A stretch of 64,000 nucleotides of DNA from Rapana venosa (lineage: Eukaryota; Mollusca; Gastropoda; Neogastropoda; Muricidae): the NCBI GenBank assembly GCA_028751875.1, contig CM054141.1, positions 49,481,516-49,545,515 on the forward strand, given 5' to 3'. Below the pieces are notes generated by a model. That model was given only the letters and a program-made list of their open reading frames with translations. It was not told where the DNA came from and did not search any database. Position 1 is the stretch's first letter, and every line of letters begins with the position of its first letter. Below are positions 18,329 to 30,289 of the stretch, piece after piece. The translations under genes and the position numbers were made by a program.

Positions 18329-19960
18329 CTATCTATCTATCTATCTATCTGTCCCGTAGTCTGACGACCGTGGGGGCACCCTCAAAGACTCAGCAACCAG
18401 TTCCCTCCATTCCTCTCTCTGTTCTGCCTTTCTCAGGGTTTTGTTGAGTTCTAGGCCTGTCCATTCACTGATGTTATCCTCCCAGCTCTTCCTTGGTCTG
18501 CCTCTTCTTCTTCCTCCTTGGACAGTGCCTTGCAAAACTGTCTTTGTAATTCCTTGGGATCTTGTGACATGCCCATACCACTTAAGTTTACGCTTTTTCA
18601 CGATCGTTAGAAGGTTCTCATAGGGTCCAATGGTTTGCTGGATTCTGTTATGCACGCTTTCGTTGCTTATGTGGTCTTTGTAGGAGATGCCAAGGAGTCT
18701 CCGAAAGCATCTCATCTCCACTGCCTGTACTCTTCTCTCCAAATCTGCAGTCAGGGTCCATGATTCACAGGCATACAGAAATATGGATATGACAAGGGAG
18801 CGCATTAGTCTGATCTTGGAGATAAGTGAGATATTCTTGTCTCTCCAGATGGTGTTTAGTTTTGACAAAGCTGTTATTGTCTGTGCAGTCCTGCATACTA
18901 CTTCTGGCTTGGATCCCTGGTCGGATACAATGGCTCCCAGGTACTTGAAGCTTTGAACTGTTTCCAGCTTCTGGTCATTAACCCTGATATCAGTGCTAAT
19001 GCCGTTGGTGTTATTAGTCATCAGTTTGGTCTTCTCTGCACTGATTTCCATGCCGTATGTTTTGGAGGCCTTATCCAAGTGTTCTGTTAGGCTGGCAAGC
19101 TCTTTTTCTGATCCTGCTATTCCATCAATGTCATCTGCGAAGCGGAGGTTTGTGATCGTTCTGCCACCAATGCTGACTGATCCTTCATGATGTTCCAGTG
19201 CATCAGCCATGATTCTCTCAAGGAAGATGTTGAAAAGAGTGGGTGAGAGTAGACAGCCCTGCCTTACTCCAACTGTTGTTCGAAACCATTCTCCAATGTT
19301 GTTGTTGTAGTACACTGCACTGGTGGCCTCGCTGTACAGCTGTTTGGTGACTCTGATCAGGTTTGCATTGATGCTGTACAAATTCATGGTTGCCCACAAA
19401 GCTGCATGCCACACCCTGTCAAATGCCTTCTTAAAATCGATAAATACGTGGTAAAGGTCTTGTTGATGTTGAAGGTACCGCTCACATAGTATTCTGAGGT
19501 TGAATATCTGTTCTGTTGTGCTGCGCCCTGCTCTGAAACCTGCTTGTTCCTCAGCAATGATGGTCTCTGCTTGTGGCTTCAGTCTATTCAATATTATCTG
19601 CAGCATGACCTTGCTTGGGTGACATATGAGGCTGATTGTGCGGTAATTATGGCATTGTTGTAGATTTCCTTTCTTGGGGAGGGTGATGATGAGTGACTGC
19701 GTCCATGGTGTTGGCCATTTTCCTGTCTGCCAGATCTTGTTGCAGATTCTTAGTAGGGCGCTGATCATGGCTTCCCCTCCAGCTTGGACCAACTCAGCTG
19801 GAATGTTGTCAGCCCCTGCTGACTTCCCCTTTTTCAGCGATCTGACTGCTGTTTCCACTTCTTCTCGGAGGATAGGGTGACTGTCTGTGTCTTTGCTTTC
19901 GGGTACATTAAGGACTTCTGGATCTCCTGCGGTTCTATAGTTATACTTCTCCCTGCCTGC
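18329..19960 (-). mobile_element. RTE-type non-LTR retrotransposon, 5'-truncated
   Basis: A minus-strand copy containing only the reverse transcriptase and C-terminal region. The endonuclease part is absent, consistent with truncation during target-primed reverse transcription near 19950. The 3' end is a short (GATA)n tail (18329-18350 on the plus strand as CTAT units), typical of RTE-like elements. It lies between genes A and B. The long intact frame indicates a fairly recent insertion. Two far more decayed relatives lie at 30290-32050 and 45400-46560. Confidence 0.85.
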
Positions 19961-20014
19961 ACTTAATGGTGGTAGCAGTTCCCATACAGTAAGTGGTGAA
20001 TGCTGTGTATTCAC
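18341..20014 (-). CDS. RTE-type reverse transcriptase ORF (transposon)
   Basis: 557 codons open from an ATG at 20014, although the true element sequence seems to begin near NYRTAGDPEVLN. Visible in order: LKKGKSAGADNIPAELVQAG, WTQSLIITLPKKGN, NYRTISLICHPSKV, EEQAGFRAGRSTTEQIF, FIDFKKAFDRVWHAALW, VGVRQGCLLSPTLFN, the catalytic LRFADDIDG, AEKTKLMTNN, FKYLGAIVSDQGSKPEV, SIFLYACESWTLTADLERR, the C-terminal KLKWYGHVTRSQG and GRRRGRPRKSWEDNI. The aspartates of motifs A and C are present. The stop codon TAG lies inside the (GATA)n tail. No upstream endonuclease is present, so the copy cannot be autonomous. Confidence 0.9.
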   Translation of the reverse strand: MNTQHSPLTVWELLPPLSAGREKYNYRTAGDPEVLNVPESKDTDSHPILREEVETAVRSLKKGKSAGADNIPAELVQAGGEAMISALLRICNKIWQTGKWPTPWTQSLIITLPKKGNLQQCHNYRTISLICHPSKVMLQIILNRLKPQAETIIAEEQAGFRAGRSTTEQIFNLRILCERYLQHQQDLYHVFIDFKKAFDRVWHAALWATMNLYSINANLIRVTKQLYSEATSAVYYNNNIGEWFRTTVGVRQGCLLSPTLFNIFLERIMADALEHHEGSVSIGGRTITNLRFADDIDGIAGSEKELASLTEHLDKASKTYGMEISAEKTKLMTNNTNGISTDIRVNDQKLETVQSFKYLGAIVSDQGSKPEVVCRTAQTITALSKLNTIWRDKNISLISKIRLMRSLVISIFLYACESWTLTADLERRVQAVEMRCFRRLLGISYKDHISNESVHNRIQQTIGPYENLLTIVKKRKLKWYGHVTRSQGITKTVLQGTVQGGRRRGRPRKSWEDNISEWTGLELNKTLRKAEQREEWRELVAESLRVPPRSSDYGTDR

Positions 20015-20442
20015 ATACTACAGTTGTTTTTTCCCACATTAGATTGTATCAGCATAATATGCATGTTCTCTGAAAGATACATTTCCTCAACGTATATGTG
20101 TGTAGGTGCACTGACCCCACTTTTAGGCTACTATTCTTGAATCTGGGAAGGGGTAATGAAAAAAATATAACTGTACAAAATGGGTTCAAATCAAGGAAAA
20201 TGGTCAAATACACTGCAATGTAATCTATGTGGCAAAGTTGGTGGTGGGTGAGAAACATGAATACCTTGCAGAAGTGCTCACAATAGCAGTAGTACCTAAA
20301 CAAATACCAAATGAAACTCTTTCCAGGACACTTAAAGGTTAACTTTTTGATGGCTGCCTTTACATGAAACTTATTATATGGTCCTTAATTTCACAAAAAG
20401 AAAATACTCAGAGTGGGTGTGTGTATGTGTTTTTCTTATTTT

Positions 20443-20590
20443 GAAGCTAATGGAATAAACATGTGTGCTTTTTTACCTCCAGTCCCCATGTGCTTAAGGT
20501 TTTGTAAATTTCGTCATCTGTTACTACTGGTACACAATGGCCAAAAGACAAAACAGATTTTAATGTGTGCGGAAAATGTTCTGCATGTGT
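20443..20590 (-). mobile_element. SINE family S1 fragment
   Basis: Minus-strand copy of the 3' half: TGGAATAAACATG, TACCTCCAGTCCCCATGTG, GTAAATTTCGTCATCTGTTA and CACAATGGCC. It lacks the tRNA-like head. Confidence 0.72.
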
Positions 20591-22396
20591 GTGTGTGCAC
20601 ACACATAATGCATGTTCACATGTGCCAACTCACACATACATGCATGAACATGCACTGTTGCACAATATAGAGCTTGGAGTAAAAAACTGATACTTTTATT
20701 CCCCTAAGTTTGTTACAGGGTATCTTCAATAAAATCTAGTATGCTGGTTAAATGGCATTACAGTATACAGCATGAGCGCGCGCACACACACACATCAGAA
20801 AGAAGGAGACTCAAGCAACTACACTCAAATTTTATTTAAGGTCTAATCTGCAAAATAATGACAATGACTCGGTGGAGAACCTTCACTGTAGTTGTTTTTC
20901 AAAAGGTCTTGATGGTAAAAACAATGCTTTCATCATGCCTTGTTTAAATTATAAACTGTAAAACAATATACCAAAATTTTCACATATACAAAGTAGCTAA
21001 ATCTCTAATGTGCTGCTGATTCTTGAAAATGCACTTCATAAAGTATATGTGTACCATGACTGATATAAACCTTTCAACAACAAAAATACTCCCTTTCAAA
21101 ACTCATGTTCAAGGGGTGTTGAAAAGTAGATGAGGCATAAGTGCATAGATTATCTTGTTTGCTCGTTTGCTTTTTTTTTTTTTTTTTTTTAACTTGTCCA
21201 AAACTTTATGTGGGTTGATTGCACAGTATGAAATTACACCCAAAAAAATTACCATTCAAATGCTTTTTAATGAATGTGGATAGCTGAAATTATGATTACC
21301 TAATATTTTTCCAATTAAACCTATTCAAAATTAGTTAAAAGGGGGAAATATCCCCCCCCCCCCCCCCCCCAAAAAATTTTTTTTAAATCCCATTATACCT
21401 TTTTTGTTTTGGCTGATAAAACTGTACATTCCACACATACCACCTTTGGTCTCTCGCTGGAAATGTTTGATCTGAACAAAACTCCCTGATGTGGGGGAGG
21501 CAAGATTGAACTCTGCTTCCCAGTACCGGACACTGAAGATTGTCTTCAACAGTACGTACGCCATCAACATATTTGTACATTTTGACATGATTGTCATTCT
21601 CCTGAACACACAAAAATTAAAAAAACAGCATCTTTAAGTCTGTCAAATGCATCAGATTACAAAAAAAATTTGTTGCTGCAAATGCAGACAGCCATTTTTA
21701 ATTTTTCAGCACACCGGATTACAAAAATGGAATATAAGCAAGCACTTCCTCCCCAAACCAACCCAACAGTTAAAAAAAAAAAAAAGTTCAGAAACCAAAC
21801 ACCTCCCAAACCCCTTCAATTTTTGTTCTTTTGATTATGTGTAACCAAGGCTCTCCCCTTCTGGTCTTATTGACACTATGAGACTGCAGGCTTTTTCTGA
21901 TCACTACTGGAGAACATGGGCGCGCAGCATATGGTTTTCATACAATACAATCATTTCAACCCTATCAGATCATAACTGGCAGACCTTTCTGTGTTGAACA
22001 ATAGTCCTCTTCACATAATAAAGTGAATCTATACTTAATACAGTTGGGGAAATTTCAGAACATGGAAAGCATTTCATGAGAGATCTTGATTGGGTTTCTG
22101 TTTGGAACAGAACATGCAACTATACATCTAAATAAACTTAACCTAAAATAACCGTTACAGAATGGCAACCATCCAGACATGCAGTTGTCATGTGCTTTGT
22201 CTTTGAGATGAAAATAGCAGTTATATTTTAAATAATTTCTTGGGAATACAATGTAGGGAGGGAAAAAACTGCACTTTAAATTATAGTCAACTTTTCCAAC
22301 ATAACATTGTGAGTTTTATCATTTTTTTCTGAGACCATTGTTCAATGCACCATGTAAAATATTGCCAAAATGTGTTCTAACAAACAGTTTGAAATA

Positions 22397-22590
22397 AGTC
22401 CTTTGGATGAGACTATAAACCAAGGTCCTGTGTGCAAACATACGCAGAACATCTTGCGCACATGTTAAAATCTGCTCCACTTTTCGGAAGAGTAGGCCAT
22501 TGTGTGGGAATGGATGACAAAATTTCCAAAACTGCATACGCACACAAAATTTTTTTTTAAAGCACATGCATGCTTATTCCATTATCCTCA
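22397..22590 (+). mobile_element. SINE family S1 fragment
   Basis: Starts at the core GTCCTTTGGATGAGACTATA and runs through CTTGCGCACATG and GTAGGCCATTGTGTG to GCTTATTCCATTATCCTC. The 5' head is missing. Confidence 0.78.
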
Positions 22591-25277
22591 CAATAAAAGA
22601 ATAAATAAAAGAAATGATAATAAATGATAATTAATAAAAACAATTCCTTTCTCTACAAACAAGAAAAACTCTGTGAAATGCTTTTCAATTAGAAATGATA
22701 GACCGACATATCAAACATGTCTGAGGAATCTAAAGCATGTAAAGAAGTTGGTAACTTTTTTGTTGCATTGTATGGTGTGATTGAATGTTGCCTGGCTATT
22801 TTGACTGTTAGTGGCAATAGTTTCATTTCTTGTTACTTTGTATAATCCTCCATTTCCCTAAAGGGATGATAAAGATTAAATTGAAACTATTGCTCGGCAA
22901 CAATATTTTTGGATTATTATAAAACAAAAATCTATTAAGGACAATTAATCTAAATGCTTTTATGTAATTATAAATTGACAGTTTTCAAAATAGAAATCTG
23001 AAGTTGAATTGACAGTTTTTGAAATTGAAATTTGAAGTTTGAACACAAATCACCCCTGCCAGGACTGGTTGCTAGAATGTAAGCAATAACTGTCTAGCCA
23101 CAAAAGGGTTCTGAGATTTCTTTGAGAAGAAGATGCCAGCATTTCTGAATGACTGGGTACTTTTGTCATAACTGTTCACAGCAAATTGGCCAAACATCTG
23201 TCAAAACTTGACTTCTCTGAAGAAAGTATAACATACTGAAGTGTGAAAAAAGTTCTGTGCTTTCCTTATTTTCTTATGCAGCCTGAACACTCTGACTGTT
23301 TGATCAATAGAGATAGCACTCGCATACATTGTTTGGATGTTTGCAGACATGAGATATTTTTTCCAGCACAAAACATTGTGAACACACTGACAAACAAATC
23401 AGACTTTGTAAAAGGGAGCATATGGGGACAATAAAATGCTTTACCACCCTGTTGTAAGATCCCTTATTCAAAATCACTACTGTATGATTACTGTTCCCTT
23501 CCTCCCATTCCCTGCACCTGCAGTTTCTTTACAAACAACTACCACCCCATTTGCCCACACCTAAAATCACACAAAACAACAACCAAAAAAAAATTACAAC
23601 TGTCAGAATACCATTTCCCACTGATCAACAAAAAATCAATACCATTTTCAAAATATCATCGCCCATTGATTAAACAAAAACACGGAAGAGCATTAAAGAG
23701 CAGGATTGAAAGTTTCTGCCAGTGGCTGACTGAAAAACAACCCAACTTTGTTTTCACAAAGGAAACCCTGTATATATCAAATATGCTCATATGAAGTGTA
23801 GAATCTGTACTGAACACTGCCAAAACCTAAACAACAATCCATTATAGTCAAAAAGGCCGGAATATCTTATCCGAATTGTGATGTTCTATGCACCAACAAA
23901 AACCAATAAATAAAAGAAAACAAATCTAAGTTATGTGAAGATTGTTTTTTTCCACAGGTACAGCTTGTAAAAACTAATTACAGCACACCAGTGCTTGGAA
24001 CAAAGATAGTTAGAAGAGGAAAACACTTATGAAACACTGTGCCTCTTGATAGAAAAAACAAAACCCAAACTTTTCCCTCCTTGTCCTCCCCCACTTGCAC
24101 CTTTATACATCAGAAACCACAACAGGCCAGCAAATTTAAACAAACTATAATGGTTATCATACACTGATGACTCTAAATGATTTGTGATGTATTAGTTCCT
24201 TAATAAGGAAAACACTTTTGATAAAAAATCAAAATTCTCATAGGAAAAGAAAATATAGACATACCATTTGTGCAATGAATTAGAATTTGGAATTATATTG
24301 TTCTCTTCATACACTGAAGTCAGTTTTACTGTCAACCAGCCACAAAGTTGCTATAGGAGCAGTTAATCTGTACTGCCATGAAAGCAGCACAGTCCACTCC
24401 AGCAAGTTGTCACATCAACAGTTTGTGCAAATATGTCACAAAAGACGAAAATCTTGCTTGAGAACAAGGGTAGGTCTAGACCCAAGAGCAACTGATTTTT
24501 AGTGAGAAATCTGCTGGAGATTCAAGAGTGAAGAATATACTGTTCAGATTTCTGATTCATTTCATGGCCATTAGTTGAACACTAAGGCTGACAGGTTATC
24601 AGTCTTGTGCAAATCCTCAAGTGTGATATGGACTGTGATAAAAGCAGCAAACACTGATTGCTTCAAGCAAGCAATTTATCAGGCTGTTGCATCATCCAAT
24701 CATTGAGTATTGATTGGACTATATGATGCATGCTGCTAGCTTTAAGTCAGAAGTGATGTTAGATTTTCTTGTATTTTTCCCCAAAGGAATAAAAGGAATT
24801 AACAACAACAACAACAATTAATACAACTGTGCCAATTATGAAAAAGCATATACCTTTTCCTCTTCGAATTTTAAAACGTCCACCCATAATTCCTGCCCCA
24901 CCCCTCCCCCCCTCAAAAAAATTTTTTTGGTTTTTTGTTTGTTTTTGAATCAAACAGAAATTCATTTTTTCCAACACAAGAAAATTGATCCAATTCCGTC
25001 AGACAATAATGCACTTACAATCTCAATCCACAGCAAACTACTGTAATTACATTTCTCAAATGATTAAACTTGTCTGTTGCTGTGCATCTAGAACAATGGA
25101 CAACATATATATGTACAGGTACCCTACCTATACAGATAAACAACACATAACTAAGAAAGAAAATATTGAAATGAGCAAGACAAAAGCTACAATGTGCATT
25201 TTTAGGACAAAGTCATTTACTTTTATATCTTGATGCAAATATGAATATTTACAAAGGTGATAATATAAAAAGCCCCG

Positions 25278-25310
<33 letters not shown>

Positions 25311-27426
25311 CCCCCAAACCAACCAAACAAACAAACCATAAACAGAATGAACAAGAACCCCAATGAGATGCAAACTCATGCTCTTCATCTTAATGCTCAT
25401 TGCATAAAAGAAATACTACATTATTAAATAAAGCCCACAATAAATTCCTAATTAGTTTCCTACAAGGTTTTCTAGTTTCAGAAGATGCACTGTTTCCACT
25501 ATTTATCTAATATGAATTGTTTAACGCTTTTAAAAAATCACAAATTCAAGACTAAGTAATGCATTGCCATACCATGAACTCATGACCATCTTCTATTTTC
25601 CCTCCACTCGGCATTCCATGAGATTTACAGCCTCTTATTTTCTCCCCCAACAAAGAATATTCTGAATATGCAAAAAGATGATGTCACAATCTTTTTCTTC
25701 TTTTTTTTTCATTACAAAAAATCTTACTCTTGTCATGGTTGATGTTTGTATGCTTGACTTGCTCAACAGCTAGCGGAAAGACTTTCCACCTGAAACTAAC
25801 AGAAAGTTCCTTTGTTTAGGAGAAAGAAAATGCACAAAAATATTTAGAAGGCCTGACAACCATACAGATCAGACGAAGTCAAACTTCAATAACCCCCCCC
25901 CCCCCCCCCTCTCAAAAAAAAGCCATGTCAGCTAACAGTTAATAGCCTTGGTAACTGCACACACTGCTTCCTTTAAGTGCAAATCTTTTGTGACTTTTTT
26001 CATATAAAAACAATTTTCTAAAAACTTTTAAAACATGTCTTAAAATTAGTTTTAATTTTTTTTTTTTTTCAGCCATAATCATTTATCAATTAATCCTTCC
26101 CAGCCTTTCCCCATTAATGAACACAAAAAATCCCAAACAAACATAAAACTCCATCTTGTAATGATGAAATGCAAGTCGCAACATCCTGCACATAATGACT
26201 TTCAGCCACACACTGGACACCACCGACAAGTACAAAAAAAAACCGATTCCTCCAACCCCTTTTAATTTGATTTGTAGTACAACCTTTTCCCTCACTATGA
26301 AAGTACAAAATAAATCTCAAGGCTGCCTGTATGATAAAAGTGTGTGATTAAAAACATGTATAAAATGAGCATGAAGTGAGAAAGAAGTTGTGGAAAAACA
26401 ATGGACTGAGATGTTTTGGTGATGACTAAAAAGCAAGGTAGGGGAATGTCATCTAATGAAAGCTTCATTTCTATGCTGTTGATATGATCACACAAGATGT
26501 ACACAGTTCATAAGTATATTCAGATCTATGTTTAAACGGAAAAGCTCGTAACACAATGTCTAACTACTACAGTTATTAAAGACTTGATTTTTTTTCGCTG
26601 CACAAGCATGGTGGTTGATTTAATCTGTTCATTCGGAAAAAATATGGGAGCAAAATCTTATCTTCTGCATTGCCCTTTGTGCTTCAATCTTTTCTTTTTC
26701 CTTTATAAAAAAAAAAGGGCCCTTTGGTTCTGTGTCATAAGATTTTTTTTTTAACCTGAAAATAATCTCATAAAAAGTGAGCAACATCTAATCACTAGAC
26801 ACAAGGCTGCTAGCTCATTTTAATGGTATGGCCTCATATTTTTTCATTTTACCTTTTGTTATAAATCATGGCTGCAGCATCAGACCCAGATTTTCAACTT
26901 ATCCTTATTTTGAAGGATAATTATGCAAAATATTGTATTTTTAGGATGATTAAGCTGATAATTACTCTTCACTGACAGCAAAGACCTTAAGTTTTCTTTA
27001 GTGTGCCACGATTTTAAATCAAAGTTCCAATGAATAGTTTTTAAAAATCATTAAAATTATTCTAAATTTATAATTGATCAATAGGGACCCAAAGAGGTAC
27101 ATAGAAATCAGGTTTACAAACACTAAAGTACACAAAAGGTATTTTTCTAGTCAAGAGATAGAATGGTAACTCTATTTTAGGATTTTGAATCTTTTTATTT
27201 TTTAGTAATTTTTTTTTAAAAAAGTATTCACACAAAGAACACCCTTTTTGATGAACTGATACTACTAACCACAGCAAACAAAATGTAAAAACACATACAG
27301 TCAGAGATTTTCACAAACCAATACCACAACTTCAAACATAGGACCCATGAAAAGATGTTAAAAGTAGGAAAAGCGATCAAGATTTGGTTTAAAACAAAAG
27401 ACTTCTCCAGAAAGGAGCAAGACGGA

Positions 27427-27684
27427 TTAGGCCATATTTTTCTCCTCCAAGTGCATGCATTCTGTGGACACCATGACATCAGTGGCTGCTGCACTCTTGT
27501 CTGGGAAGAGCTGCCTGTACTCTGGGGGATCTGACAGCAGGGACTCCCCTGCAACACAGCCATCTTCTGCTTTGTCGTCTAGCCCCCTGAAGACGTTGTC
27601 TTCTTCCAAGATGATTTGGGACAGATCTTCTGTAGATCGCACCTGGTGGCGACGGAGACGTGGCTTGATCAGGAATTTGACACG
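27427..27684 (-). CDS. SLC6 transporter gene B, last coding exon (C-terminal tail)
   Basis: After acceptor CCACTTGCAG the frame gives 85 residues and a TAA stop (27429-27427). It starts RVKFLIKPRLRRHQVRST, a basic juxtamembrane stretch usual after TM12 in SLC6 carriers, then a long acidic cytosolic tail (LSQIILEEDN, LLSDPPEYRQLF) ending EEKNMA. Tails of this branch vary greatly, so the end has no family motif. I see no clear PDZ ligand. Confidence 0.88.
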   Translation of the reverse strand, partial: RVKFLIKPRLRRHQVRSTEDLSQIILEEDNVFRGLDDKAEDGCVAGESLLSDPPEYRQLFPDKSAAATDVMVSTECMHLEEKNMA

Positions 27685-27959
27685 CTGCAAGTGGAAACAT
27701 CAGAAAGCTTTACCAAAGTCATGCTATAATTTATAAAGCCACTAAGGAGATATTTCTACCATTAGAAAAATAGTACAGTTAGTGACACAAAAATTTATAA
27801 GATGCTTTTGAAGAACATTATACAGAGTTCCTACAGACTTCTCAATACAAAACTTGATGACTTTTCAAAGAGTATCTTAAGAAATTCAATGGTTCAATAT
27901 ACACTAGGCTATCACTGATTGCCACCCACAGTAAACTTGGTAATACACATGTATAGCTG

Positions 27960-28087
27960 GCTTTTTTTTTTTTTTTTTTTGATTCTGAAATGGAATTGGG
28001 GGGGGGGGGGGGGGGGGGGGGGGGTTCAGGAGGGGGGAGAGTCCCCTTCTTACCCCCCTCCTGCCCCAGAAAGCTTGGGTCAGGAGC

Positions 28088-28118
<31 letters not shown>

Positions 28119-28125
28119 ATGAAGA
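27960..28125. repeat. Poly-T, poly-G and poly-C tracts forming an inverted repeat
   Basis: Poly-T (20) at 27961-27980, a guanine run of about 27 at 27998-28024, an inner inverted repeat (CAGGAGGGGGG against CCCCCCTCCTG), and a cytosine run of about 28 at 28091-28118. In the gene B intron between the last two exons. Confidence 0.93.
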
Positions 28126-28912
28126 TGAGGCATATTTTTATGGGTAAAGGAGCAAACTTTTCACCTCTTGACAAGATGATGTAGTCAGGAAAGAATAGTA
28201 TGCCATGCTATGAAATGAAATGGCGGTAGGTAGAAGGTGAAACAACTACTACCTACCACTTATCACATCGGCTTTCAATAAGTACAAGGTCAGTAGAGAA
28301 AAAAATGTCTAGAGACGAGCATTGTGCACCAGCTGCACTGATTTTTGTCCCCTTTTTGTTTGTTTTATAGCAACTGAGGTCCGAATGAAGTGTCAAATCT
28401 AGGTGAGACTATGTCAGCTCTCTGTAGTGGGCTTCAGACTATGTCAGCTCTCTGTAGTGGGATTCAGCTTCTCATCTGTCCACTAGTGCCTGCAGGTCAA
28501 TACCTTTTATTACATGCTCAGCAAAACCGCTTTTGTTTCTTGCTACATCAGTAATCTGTCTCTGAACTTGGCTTTCATCAACTGCACACAATTTAATGCA
28601 GTTTCAGCCTTGCTTTCTTGTTTTGAACTCTGACAGACACAAACCCATCCAACATGGATAATCGATATACTGGTAACTTACTGCGCAACCTCCCTTTGAC
28701 ATTTTATTGTCTGTTACTCTTTGTCTGTTTCATTCATGCACACACATGCAAATGTATCTTCAGCTTATCTTCATCCTTAAAATACTTCAGACAGCCATGC
28801 CTTGATGTGTTAGGGATTTTACGGTTTCTGTCATTTTGGACATAATCATGGGGATTCAACGCCTTGAAGAGGGGATCTCAAAATTCAAGGAGCATACGTA
28901 CCCTGCATATGC

Positions 28913-28957
<45 letters not shown>

Positions 28958-29086
28958 AATACAGCCAGTTATGAAAAGATTCTACCATTAAAAAAACATA
29001 CTGACATGAAAAATTGTCAGCAAATTTTGAAAAAATCTGTACTGTGTGTAAGTAATTCTGATTTAATGAGGAGTAGCAGAATACAA
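28126..29086. other. Gene B intron, no gene seen
   Basis: Unique-looking sequence with a tandem duplication of about 30 bp (ACTATGTCAGCTCTCTGTAG twice, about 28410-28470) and (TA)n at 28915-28954. Confidence 0.6.
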
Positions 29087-29356
29087 GATAGCTCAGTGGT
29101 CAGAGCACTTGCTTTCCCCAAACCAATGTTAAGCAGAATCGAGCATGGTCACCAAGTGGATGGGTGTCTGTGCGCCTTGGCTTCAGCACAGTCCCCCAGC
29201 TGTAAATGGGTACCTGCCCTCATTAGGGTCAGGGAAGGTAAAGCAGCAAGGGAGAAGAGATGGGCGCCACCCTCAATATGCTAGTCCCCGGAGAAGCTGA
29301 GGTCTGATGCCTCGCTTCCCTACGGCCACATAAGTTATGGGACACCTTTACCTTTT
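29087..29356 (+). mobile_element. SINE family S2
   Basis: Head GATAGCTCAGTGGTCAGAGC, then AAGCAGAATCGAGCATGG, GTGCGCCTTGGCTTCAGC, GGTACCTGCCCTCATTAGGG, and the tail TTATGGGACACCTTTACC. Full length apart from small deletions. Confidence 0.82.
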
Positions 29357-29444
29357 TAGCAGTATATCTAGGTCAGACTCGTCAACTCTCTTACAAATGT
29401 ACTGCTTTACCAGACAAGCACATTAATAGTTGCCCAACATTTAC

Positions 29445-29624
29445 CTCTGACATTGTGCCATTTGCACGCAACAGCCTGTAGACCATGACGATGGGGATAA
29501 AGATGACGGAAATGAAAGCCAGACTCCAGCCGATAGCAATTCCCCAACCAGGGTATTCATAAAGCACAGTCTTGCGCTTGTATGTCAGGTCAGAATAGCT
29601 GATTAACCCCATGATAAAGATCAC
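29445..29624 (-). CDS. SLC6 transporter gene B, exon with end of TM11 region and TM12
   Basis: Sixty codons, phase 0 at both ends (acceptor CCATCCCAG, donor TCAGAG|GTAAAT). It reads VIFIMGLISYSDLTYKRKTV, then LYEYPGWGIAIGWSLAFISV and IFIPIVMVYRLLRANGTMSE. The YPxWGxxIGW motif before TM12 is diagnostic of SLC6. The frame is intact. Confidence 0.94.
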
Positions 29625-29931
29625 CTGGGATGGAAAGAAATATCATGTTGGTGAAGGGATTTTAAAACATTATGAATGACATAAATATATTCCTCCCTTC
29701 CCCATGTAAGACTGTATAATTTGCATCTGCTCCAATCAGTCTAATATATTATTGACACTTTAAAAATGCGCATCTCATTAACAGAAGGCTGGATATAAAT
29801 ATTGGCTTAAAAACTGATAACTAAATTGATAAACACTAAATGATCAACATGTACATATCAAGCAAGAAGGGATCAATAAATAAAATCACGACTGATACAG
29901 CAAATTAACATTCACTGAAGTGGATTTACTT

Positions 29932-29998
29932 CAATTTGTTTGTTTTACAAGATTCAGCGCTATATAAATTCCATATAATTATTATTTATTTATAAACT
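29932..29998 (+). mobile_element. L2-type 3' tail fragment
   Basis: TTTGTTTGTTTTACAAGATT, then CAGCGCTATATAAATTCCAT and an ATT-rich tail. Same ending as the L2-like element at 30521-31830. Confidence 0.65.
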
Positions 29999-30289
29999 AG
30001 CATCATGAAAATAACCAAAATTTTTAAAAAATGGACTGGATCTACTTAATGAAGTCGAGATGATATAACTTAAGACACCTGTTTTGTGGTGTGTTACAAA
30101 GTAGACACATTCAGTGACATGATTTTTTTCACTATTCTAGCAATAATTATATTCTACTGCAAAATTAAACGAATCGACACAGATGAGAAATGTTGAACTC
30201 TTTCCTCTCAAAGAAATTCTTAGGAGACGGTGCAAGTAAAATTCCCACAAACAAGGAGCTATGTTAATATTGTGACCACAACTAAACAG

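Larger units (their letters stand above)
20015..27426. other. Gene B 3' flank, probable long 3' UTR or intergenic, no gene seen
   Basis: About 7.4 kb of AT-rich sequence after the gene B stop codon. It holds two S1 SINE fragments, poly-C tracts at about 21351-21371, 25277-25298 and 25892-25909, and poly-T/poly-A runs. Several minus-strand AATAAA words exist, so no polyadenylation site can be chosen. Open frames here are short and featureless. Confidence 0.5.

Noticed and set aside
27427..27736. 93-codon plus-strand frame opposite the last exon of gene B
   Set aside because: Shadow of the coding exon, which has clear splice sites, SLC6 juxtamembrane sequence and a stop.
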